Positions 1 to 7,600 of a stretch of DNA of 17,261 nucleotides are shown here, in pieces; positions within the stretch are counted from its first letter, which is position 1, and every line of letters starts with the position of its first letter. Position numbers and translations under genes: made by a program. A model generated the notes under the pieces. It searched no databases and was not told where the DNA came from. It saw nothing but the letters and a program-made list of their open reading frames with translations. The stretch is taken from contig MU631407.1 of assembly GCA_026770615.1 (NCBI GenBank), positions 240,550-257,810 of the forward strand, in the 5' to 3' direction. The stretch comes from Pavlovales sp. CCMP2436. Lineage: Eukaryota; Haptophyta; Pavlovophyceae; Pavlovales.

Positions 1-1
1 C

Positions 2-325
2 GTCGTGAGCGGCTGGGAAATCGACTCTGAGACCGCGTGGGTCACTTACGTCCTCACGTCCGAAAAGTTCATGACGAACCTGTGGCACATCAAGGAGTCT
101 GGCATGCCGGTGATCCTGTGCGTCGATACAACGCACCGCCTGGTGGCCGAGGGGCACTCCGTCTTCGTGTGCGGAGTTCGCGACATCGCTCAGAAGTTTC
201 ACAAGGTAGCCTACGGGGTCCAGCACAGTGACAAGGCTGTCGCTCCGAACGCGCGTATGCTCCGGATGGTCGCGGTAGAGTATCTGCGCGTCAAGGAGAG
301 GATGAAGTGGTCGTTAGCTTTATAG
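2..325 (+). pseudogene. MULE-type transposase core fragment, 5' end outside window
   Basis: The frame is open from the left edge, so the 5' end is missing, and it stops at TAG 323-325. Residues around 115-220 read VILCVDTTHRL, then GHSVFVCGVRD, then FHKVAYGVQHSD. That is the D-[AT]-T-[YH]-x-L ... G-x-x-D-x-x-x-x-F-H-x-[VI]-A pattern of the first half of the Mutator-like (MULE) DDE transposase domain, with the Asp of CVDTT as the likely first catalytic acid. Codons are GC3-rich up to about 311, then turn AT-rich (TCG TTA GCT TTA TAG), so homology probably ends at KERMKW. The rest of the DDE domain does not follow on this strand; a matching second half lies on the - strand at 565-1976. I read this as a truncated, dead copy. 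The motif match is by eye. Confidence 0.6.
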
Positions 326-564
326 TGTATTAAATTAGTTATTAGCAAAAAAATAGTTACTTTCATTATTATTTGTTCCGAATTTTTCGGCGAATTTTGA
401 ATTTTATTTCATGAGTAGTTCCTGAAGCTGTACTAAACATCTAATGGAACCAATTTTTTTGTTCTTCTAGTTAGTCAACTAACAGCAAACAAACAAAAAA
501 AAGGTTTCTAATTATTAAACTAACTATAAATATTAGCGGCTCAGCATGGTTCAACAGGTGTTGT
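326..564. other. AT-rich spacer, no gene seen
   Basis: About 240 bp of A/T-rich sequence with homopolymer runs and TTAAATTAGTTATT-like motifs, lying between the two convergent MULE fragments. I see no coding frame, RNA gene or clear terminal repeat. The 13-bp string TAAATTAGTTATT recurs near 4440 in the other gene-free stretch, which may be a shared remnant of one element or chance in AT-rich DNA. Confidence 0.5.
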
Positions 565-589
565 TCAGTCACTGGCTTGGTCGACATCA

Positions 590-617
590 GGCTGAGGTCG
601 AGCGATCGACCTCAGCC
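590..617. repeat. Perfect 12-bp inverted repeat with 4-nt loop
   Basis: GGCTGAGGTCGA (590-601), loop GCGA (602-605), TCGACCTCAGCC (606-617). It lies inside the last segment of the - strand MULE-like pseudogene. It could form a hairpin or cruciform. No T-run follows and no function is evident. Confidence 0.75.
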
Positions 618-988
618 ACGTGAACAAGGGGCAGAAGTTCGGCACCAACGCACCCGGGTACCCGCTGCACATGCGCAAAATCCCGAAAGGGGCCGCGCTG
701 TCTTCGGCGTACTAAATAAATAGGATATAACAAATGACAACTTTAGAGCTGAAAAGCAGAATTACCTTTTCCTTCACCCAGCCCTCGACGAGCAGGAAGG
801 TGGCATTGCACCACACGCCGGATTTGAACTTCTCGTTAAACACGTAATCATCCCGACTTGTGCCCGAGCCAGTTGCACATCTTCTCGCCGAACTTTTCGA
901 GCGAGTGTCTGACCCAATGGAGCGCGTCTTTCTGCGTGCGGTTGGTCCCCTCGAGCAGGTTGTTGTCGGAGCCGCAGCCAGCGCCGAC

Positions 989-1106
989 CTGCACGGTGGG
1001 GGTGGGGGCAGAGGTGGGGGGGTGGGGGGGTGGGGTGGGGGGGGGGGGTCAGGTGTAGAATTTGGAGTGCTCCGCCCTGTCCTAGCCCCTAGCCCCTAGC
1101 CCCTAC
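989..1106 (-). other. Intron of the MULE-like gene, G-rich on the + strand, direct repeat at borders
   Basis: Donor GTGCAG|GTAGGG and acceptor CCGTGCAG|GTCGG, phase 0, 118 bp. On the + strand it holds long G runs broken by single T or C, a likely G-quadruplex former. The donor side has about three copies of TAGCCCC/GGGGCTA. The nine bases CGTGCAGGT occur at both exon-intron borders. Confidence 0.6.
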
Positions 1107-1716
1107 CTGCACGCGCGTCCACCGGAAGACAAACGCGTACGACTCGAAGTACGCCGCCATGCCCGGCTGGGTCACGACCCAGGGGACGACGAAGAAGTAG
1201 CAGCAAAGCCACAGCAGCGCGAGCGTCGGCACGTTTTTGATCCGGTTGAAGTCGCGCTGCAGATTCTCGAGCACGGACGGCGCGTCGGGCGCAGGGCGCT
1301 TGTTCTTGCACAAGAGGAGCAGCTCAAGGTGGCGCCCTAAGTGCACGCTGCAGTCATCGTTCTCGCTGCCGAACACCTCGATGCAGGCCTGCTTCGACTT
1401 GTCGTTGTTGTCCTGCTGGACGGCCTTGATGCCGAGCTGGGGGAACTCCGGGTTGGGAATGGTGCGATGCCACGGGAGCGTCCCCCGCTAAGTGAGCGGC
1501 TCGCGCATCAGCCGACCGGATGAGAGGTTGCCACCCTTCTCCCGGAGCGTGCGTGCCGTCCACTCCTTGAACTCGCGCGCTGCATTCGGTGACGGCTTGA
1601 ACCTCCGCGAAGCCAGCTCGCCCTCGCTGGACGCGTCCGACATCACCGCCTCGTCTTCGCTGTCCACCTCCTCCAGACCGTACTCCTCGTCCTCCTCATC
1701 GGCAGCGAGGGCGGCC

Positions 1717-1808
1717 TCACTCGGCGTGTCATCGTCGTCATCGTCGGAAGCGGCGAGCACCTTGCGCACGTCCTGGTCACTCGGCGTGTCATCGTCGTCA
1801 TCGTCGGA
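1717..1808. repeat. In-frame 60-bp tandem duplication
   Basis: A 32-bp block (TCACTCGGCGTGTC followed by repeated ATCGTCGTC units) occurs at 1717-1748 and again, identical, at 1777-1808, a period of 60 bp. On the - strand it encodes the two acidic blocks SDDDDDDTPS, each followed by diverged sequence. The period is a multiple of three, so the frame is kept. Confidence 0.85.
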
Positions 1809-2168
1809 CACGACGATGCGCCCGCGCCGCCTCGAGGACTTGCCGGCCGTGCGCGGCTCGTCAGCCTCGGGCTCGGGCTCGAGCGGCGGCTTCTCGAGCG
1901 GCGGCTCCCGGCTTAAGAGGGGCACCCGCTCAGTGGGCGGTGTGATCGCTGAGGACTTCCACCACTGCCGCCGCATCCCTGCGCGTCGCGTCGCGCGCCG
2001 TGGCCGCCGTGGCCTTGCGTAATTCTGTAATGTGGCGCGAAACTTAAAATGTAATGTGGTATTCGAAAAATCTAAAATGTGAAATCCATTTTCAACTACG
2101 ACTTACTTAACAAATCCAAATCCAAACAAACCCATTTCCAATTGGGGACATAAAAATGAAGATGCGGC

Positions 2169-2188
2169 GGACGTCCGGACGTCCGGAC
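2169..2188. repeat. Short tandem GGACGTCC repeat
   Basis: GGACGTCC repeats two and a half times; each unit is itself palindromic. It sits just upstream of the pseudogene ATG and inside the left inverted repeat. Confidence 0.7.
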
Positions 2189-2196
2189 TTCGGCGA

Positions 2197-3660
2197 ATGG
2201 TCGACATCGCGCCGGCCACCTTCTGTGGCGCCATGGTGCAGGCGGTGCCAGCCTTTCTCGACGTGTGGGCCGACGCAACCAACCCGGCCAGCGGCGTCAC
2301 GCAGCGCGGGATGCTCGAGCTGCCGAAGGTCGAGCGCACGGTGGGGCGGAACTCCTTTGTGGACATGCAGCAGCACGGCTGGCGCGCATACCAGCTGCCG
2401 TCTTCCGGGGCAGGCTCTCTGCCACCGCCGCTACAGTGACAGGCCTTCCGCCGCTGCTGGTTGCCTCTGCAGCAGGAGGCCGGCATCGCCACAGGAGCGG
2501 GGCCCAACGGAGATCGGCCAACCTCCGTGCTCCACCTACCTCCAGAGGAAGCATGGCCGACGGCGCGCAGGAGCGCCGGCAGGCTGTGCCTCAACATGCA
2601 GAAGGACCTCACCGACGACCTGGAGGCTCACCGGTACGACGTGCTCAAGATGCAGATCAACGCGCGACACCACAGCGATCGCGCCGTACACCTCTTCAGG
2701 AGCCTCGATCGCAACAGCTCCGCCTGGGTCGCTGCACTACCGGGCGGCTACGGGCTCTGCAACACCGGCGAGTGGGTGGAGATCACCGCGCGCTTCTTCG
2801 GCGTCCAGAGCCCCATCTGCGCCAGCCTCGTCGCGTGCGGTGCGCGGCTCTTCGGCCACCTCATCGACGCGTTCGGAGACAACCTCGTCGCAGCCACGGG
2901 CGCAGGCGTCACCGGCGGCCACATCGCCAAGCTCCGGCACGACCCGATCCTCGCCCTCCTCGCGAGTTCGCGAGGTCCGTGGGTGCGTTCGCGCGCATCG
3001 AGGTTGGAGACTTCTTTGGCTCGATGCTCGCCGCCAACCCAGCGGCCTACCACCTCTACTACGGCGGAGTTACTACGGCGGAGTTGGCCGGCGACCCGGG
3101 CCGAAGGTCGACTTTTACGCCGAGTACGACCACTGGGATGGGCGTGCAGTCCCGCGGCTATTCGAACTCAAGACCATCGCGTTCTGCCCTACTTGGTACA
3201 AGGACACCGACGGGCAGTACCCGCAGGGCGCGGTGGGCAGGCGCGCCGACGCGCTACCTGGCGAGCGCATCAAGGAACTCATCAAGCTCGACCGCGACTT
3301 CTTCCACACACCATCCGGGCGACTGGCCCAATGGAGGCCCGTGCGCTGACCTTCTGCCCCCCAGGCGGCGATCCGTTCACTGCTCTTGCAGTTGGCGCCT
3401 TTGGGGAGTTTTCGATCGGCTTGGAAACGCTGGTCGCCGACTTCGCCAGCATGGGCGCACGCGCACTGCGAGGGCGCACGGGAGCTCCCTCCGAACAGCT
3501 CGCACGCACCGCCCTCCTGTGGAAGATGCGGCAGGAGATCGGTATGTGCGCCTTGTGTGGACACGCAAAGGTCATCATAGCGCGCGCGTATGGAGAACAT
3601 CGGTGGCGGCGGCGCGGCACACGGTGGCGCAGACGACGACGGCACCGAGGAGTGGGCTGA
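2197..3660 (+). pseudogene. Decayed RT-linked retroelement ORF, C-terminal part
   Basis: Coding-like, GC3-rich sequence runs from ATG 2197 in frame 1, meets TGA 2437-2439, and continues in the same frame. Recognisable order: a helical Q-K-D-L stretch (about 2600), SSAWVAALPGGYGL (about 2717), GHIAKLRHDPILALL (about 2920), then DFFGSMLAANP (about 3010), VDFYAEYDHW, LFELKTIAFCPTWY (about 3160), RRADALPGERI, and ALAVGAFGEFS (about 3385). I recall this order (S-x-AW-L-x-ALP, an H-rich segment, F-ELKT, FGAFGE-S) from abundant RT-associated ORFs of algae and dinoflagellates. The ELK block could be part of a restriction-endonuclease-like fold (inference). Frames change at about 2961 (one base lost), 3058-3085 (14-bp duplication) and about 3325 (one base lost). 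No reverse transcriptase domain is present here. With one stop and three frameshifts it is not functional. Confidence 0.5.
3058..3085. repeat. 14-bp exact tandem duplication causing a frameshift
   Basis: ACTACGGCGGAGTT occurs twice back to back (3058-3071, 3072-3085). The protein reads YYGGV in one frame, then YYGGV again in the next, so the duplication accounts exactly for the second frameshift in the retroelement-like pseudogene. Confidence 0.9.
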
Positions 3661-3809
3661 GGGCGTATACCACCAGCGACAAGAGACGCGGTCGTGGCAT
3701 GAAGCCGCGTAGGCCCGCCACCTGGGCGATCACTGGCTGAATTCGTCGGCCGTACACATCAGATTTGCCTGACTGCTGCTGCCCGTCTTCCTATTAAGTA
3801 AGTCGTAGT

Positions 3810-4649
3810 CTAAAACAAAAGTAGATGCGGCGTTGTGTTCCTCTCGACGGCGCCGATCTGCAACTAACTACTCAAGCCAGGGTCACCCCTCCAAAAAGGC
3901 GTACATTTACTATTCTACTTGACTCCGTCACATGTAGTTATATACTCCCAGTTCCAATACGGCTAGATCCCTGATCCTATTCAATGGATTTTCAAGCCTA
4001 TTCAATAGGATGAGTTCGGCACGCTGTAGTCTAGTCGACGAACCGCGCGGCGGAGATCTAGGGCCACCACACAGCACCATAGACAGGACGACATGGGGAT
4101 ATCCAGGAATTAATCAGATTGACGATGCGGCCTCCCGTTGGTCCGTTATCATCTCTTGAAATCACTACAAAAAATATAGAAATTTCAGCAGGGGGACCAA
4201 GTTTCGGGCATGTAGGCGCACGTGCCAGTAGCTTGCCAGCGCGTCGACGCGAACCAGCTCTAATCGGAGGGGGGCTCGGCGTGGAGTATGTGGTAGCCTA
4301 GACACCCCCAGGTGTGTTTGGTGCACCCTTGGTGCAGCTCAGAGCGCCCTCTGGCCACGCACCTATCGGTACCACTGTAAGAATTTTCTGTTAGATAGGA
4401 ATCTTTATTTATTTAAATTCGGCATTTAATTAGTAGTACTAAATTAGTTATTGAGGATGTTCTGATGGGGTAAGGCTTTTTATTTGCCTCTTGAGACCAT
4501 ACCTTCCAAGGCTCAGCTCCGGGCCACGAAATAGGGACCAATGGCAGCAATGCGCACCCATCCTATTGCATAGGTTTGGATAGGATCCGTCTCAGGGGTC
4601 TAGCCGAATAACAAACAGCACTAAATAGTTTTGCAAGACGGAGCGACAG
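3810..4649. other. Gene-free intergenic stretch
   Basis: About 840 bp of mixed composition with no convincing coding frame or RNA gene; it also holds whatever 3' UTR the - strand gene has. Two short inverted repeats share one sequence: ATCCTATT/AATAGGAT (3974-3981 / 4004-4011) and ATCCTAT/ATAGGAT (4560-4566 / 4580-4586). CCTATTCAAT is also directly repeated near 3977 and 3998. These may be the ends of a small degraded element of about 0.6 kb. An AT-rich patch near 4380-4455 contains TAAATTAGTTATT, also seen near 332. Confidence 0.4.
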
Positions 4650-7600
4650 CTAACTCCTCGCCGCGCGCGGCGTCGCCCGAGTGAGCTGCGGGGTAGCGAA
4701 GTGGGGTGCAAAGTCGGCGCGCTGGCTCATAGACGGCACGTCCCACGTCGCGCGCGGCACGCCTTGGTGTTTTCGCAGGCGGGCGACTTGGCTGCGACTG
4801 AACGCTCGCAGCTCGTGCACTGCCAAACGGCACGAGTGCTCGCGCCAGCCGGCGAGTGCGAGGCTGAGCCGCGTCGTTGCTAACTGCGCCACGGCCGCGC
4901 GCGCGAGCATCGCGCATGCATGAGCCGTCGCGCCGAGGAGTGCGCGGGCGGTGGCGGCGCGGCCCGCGGCGGCGGTGGCGAGCGCGCGTGCGCTGCACCG
5001 CCACCGACCAAGTGCCTCGGCGCCGATCGATGCCGCAACGCGTGCGGCAAGCGGCGCGGTAATCGCTTGCCTGCGCACGCGCGCCGCGCCCGAGGCGACG
5101 GCGACGCGCAAGGCGGCGAGCGCCCCCCGCCCGCGCGCGCGCTCGGAAAAGCTCTTGACCTGCGCCGTGCGCCCCGCCGCGCTCCCGGCGAGCAGCGTCA
5201 GCACGCGCAATGCCCACCGCGTCGCGCGGCTGCGGCGGCTGCGCGCGACGGCCGTGACCGCCGCCGCACGCGCGCGCACGCGACCGGCTGCTGCGCGAAG
5301 CCGCCGCAGGGCCCGCGCCCGCGCGACCCGCCGGCGCGCGACGGCCGCAATGACGCGCCACGCGCCGAGGGCGCCCCGGCGCGCGCGCTGTGCGGCCGTG
5401 GCGGCCGTCGAGGCCGCCGCGGTGGCCGCGGCGAGGTGCGCGGCCGCGGCGAGGCGCAGGCGGCGCAGCACCCGGCGGAGCGCGCGCTCGCGCGGCCGGG
5501 GGGCCGGGGGCGCGGCGGCTGCGCGGGTGCCGAGCGCGAGCAGCACGCGCGCTAGCCGCCTTCGCGCGACGGCTGCGGCAGCGTCGGCACGCGCGCGTCG
5601 GGCCAGTGCCGCGCGCCGCCAGCTGCGCAGCCAGGCGCGCCCGCAGAGGTTGGCCACCGCGCCTGCGTGCGCGCCTACCGCGTGCCCGCGCCGCGCGCTC
5701 GTCGTGCGAGCGGCGGCCGCGCGGAGGGCGCTCCTGAGCGCGCGGGCGGCGGCCGTGCGCGCGAGGTGGCCGCCGACCTGGACGCGCGCGACGGCGGCCC
5801 GCCAGAGGTGCAGGGCCCGCCCACGCGCCCAGGTATCCGCGGCCGCCGCGGCGAGCGGTGCGCGTGCGACCGCGCCGCGCGCGCACCGCGCGGCCGCTCG
5901 CCAGCGCTCCGCCGCGCTGCGCGTCCGTGCGTGCGCGAGCCGGAGCGCGACGCGGCTGGCGCGCGCGCGCCTCGCGTCGCGCGCAGGCGTCGCGCAGCGG
6001 TGGCGGCGGGCGGCGGCGCGCCAGCGCCAGAGCCAGCGCACGTAGACGCTGAGCGCCGCCGCCTGCGCCTGGCTGGCCACGCGCGCCGCCGCCTCCCAGC
6101 GGCCGAGCGCGAGCCACAGCGCCGAGCGCCTGTGCGCGCCCGCCGCGGTAGCCCCAAGGCGGGCCGCGCCGCCGCGCCGTCCCCCACGCGGGCTCGCGCC
6201 CTGGCGAGGCGCGGCAAAAGGGCTCCGCTCCTGGCCGCGCGGGGCGCCCCGCGCCTTCGCGTAGGGGCTCGGCGGCTGTTGCTCGTAGGATGCGCGCGCG
6301 CGCCAGCCCGTTGGAGGTGTGGGCTGCGCCCTACGCGCCGGCACCCCCCGGCTGCCTCGCGTGCGCGTGCGTGCCGTCGGTGGAGGCGGGCCGAGCGGCG
6401 AGGACCGCTCCGGCTGCGGCCACTCCCCACGCCAGGGCGGCTGCGGCTGCGGGGCGGGGGTTGCTGCGGCGTGCAGCTCGGACGCGGAGGCGGCGGAGGG
6501 CGGCTGCCGCTGCACAACGGTCGAGCTGGCCTGCCTCGAAACGAGCTGCTTAACGGTGAGGTCGAGCACGCGGGTGAGCGGATCTCGCTCTCCCTCATCC
6601 CCCGCTTCCCCCCCCCCCTCTGCCCCCTCCGCCTCCTCTCCCTCCTCCGCCCCCTCCCCCTCATCCTCCGTGGCGGCAGCAGCAGCAGCAGCAGCCATCC
6701 CGTCTTCCGAGCACGGACTCCGCTCAGCCCCCCAACCCGCGCGGTGGGCGACGAAGGTGAGGTCGGCGGGTGCACGGGCGGGGAAATCGGGTCTCGGGCT
6801 GTACGAAAGGTTTTCAGCTGCTTTCGAAACGTACGTCAAGTCGTCGTCAGCCAGCACGCCCCCTTCCGAGCCGCGGCTGAGTTCGAAAGGTGTTCTGCCA
6901 CCCTCCGAGCCCAACTCCGAGCCAGCCCTTCCCCGCGCGCCGAGCTCGATGTACTCGCCGGGGCCGTACGCGTAGCTCCCGCCCGCCCACTCCGTGCCTC
7001 CACCTAAGAGAGAGTCGGTAGACAGGGCGGACTTCCTCCCGGACTCCCGCCCAGACTCCCTCCCGGACTCCCTCCCGGATTCTCTCGCGGACTCCCTCCC
7101 GGACTCCCGCCTAGACTCCCTCCCGGACTCCCTCCCGGACTCTGAAATAAAAAGAGAACCGGACCCTGAAAAAAGAGAACCGGACTCTGAAAAACCGCTC
7201 GCTTCCTCCCACAGCTGCGGCGCAGACAGATCCGACACGGACAGTGGGAGTGCGGACAGTGAGAGAGCGGACGGTGGACGATGCTCGTCGCTGCTGAGCA
7301 CGCGCATGGCGTCGCGCAGAGCCCGCCATCGTCTGATCGGAGTTAGTTCGGATTAAAGGTCAGAGTTTAGATTGGAATCGGGGTCGGATTTTGTGGAGGT
7401 CAGGGTCAGAGGTCAGCATTGGGATCGGGGTTAAGGTGTGCGGGCAAGATCATATAGCAGAAAGTAGGCAGAGCGCATACCCGGCTTTGTTGCCTTCAGA
7501 GAGTGCAAGTCGGGGGACGCAAAAAAAAAAAAAAAAAACCTGAGCTCATCCGCGAGTGCTGCCGCGGCGCGCACGTGCCAGCGGCGCCCACCTGCCTCCT

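Larger units (their letters stand above)
565..1976 (-). pseudogene. Degenerate MULE-like transposase, middle and C-terminal half, spliced
   Basis: Read on the - strand from ATG 1976-1974. Segment 1 (1976-1107) opens with a Ser/Asp/Glu-rich tail containing two DDDDDDTPS blocks, then meets an in-frame TAG (1490-1488). The same frame continues with D-x-x-D ... A-C-I-E-V-F-G, then C-S-V-H-L-G-R-H, a helical stretch and YFESYAFVFRW. A GT-AG intron (1106-989) leads to segment 2 (988-766) with GSDNNLLEGTNRTQKDAL, the 'NNxLExxNRxxKD' block typical of MULE transposases. Near 852 the frame slips by one base: a TGA (850-848) in the first frame, DDYVFNEKFKSGVW in the next. A further GT-AG intron (765-712) can join segment 3 (711-565), which ends in TGA. 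The CxxH and NNxxE blocks support the family; the stop and frameshift argue that it is dead. The acidic N-terminal part may be a separate exon or protein. Confidence 0.55.
2095..3809. mobile_element. 1.7-kb segment bounded by 16-bp perfect inverted repeats
   Basis: ACTACGACTTACTTAA at 2095-2110 and its exact reverse complement TTAAGTAAGTCGTAGT at 3794-3809 bracket the decayed retroelement-like ORF. Just outside, both sides carry a TTTT tract in the mirrored position (TTTTCA on the left; TTTTAG as the reverse complement on the right), so the repeat may once have been longer. I could not see a clean target-site duplication. It may be a non-autonomous DNA element that captured the ORF, or an inverted-repeat-ended element of unknown class. 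Confidence 0.45.

Noticed and set aside
602..715. + strand peptide ending HMRKIPKGAALSSAY before TAA, GC3-rich
   Set aside because: Plausible codons, but the - strand offers a 54-bp GT-AG intron (765-712) with a strong pyrimidine acceptor that joins it to the MULE-like frame. The coding strand is not certain.
1082..1106. TAGCCCC repeats as an interstitial telomere
   Set aside because: Only about three 7-bp units, not the common TTTAGGG type, and inside an intron.
2103..2612. - strand open frame opposite the retroelement-like pseudogene
   Set aside because: The + strand has the ordered motifs of the family; this frame shows none.
4119..4301. 60-codon + strand open frame in the gene-free region
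   Set aside because: No recognisable motif, no GC3 bias and no splice partner.
4951..7007. Long + strand open frames opposite the last exon of the Sfi1-like gene (4951-6045, 5667-7007)
   Set aside because: They are Arg/Ala/Pro strings produced by GC-rich antisense sequence. The - strand frame has the ordered W motifs, spans the whole interval and joins the upstream exons in phase.
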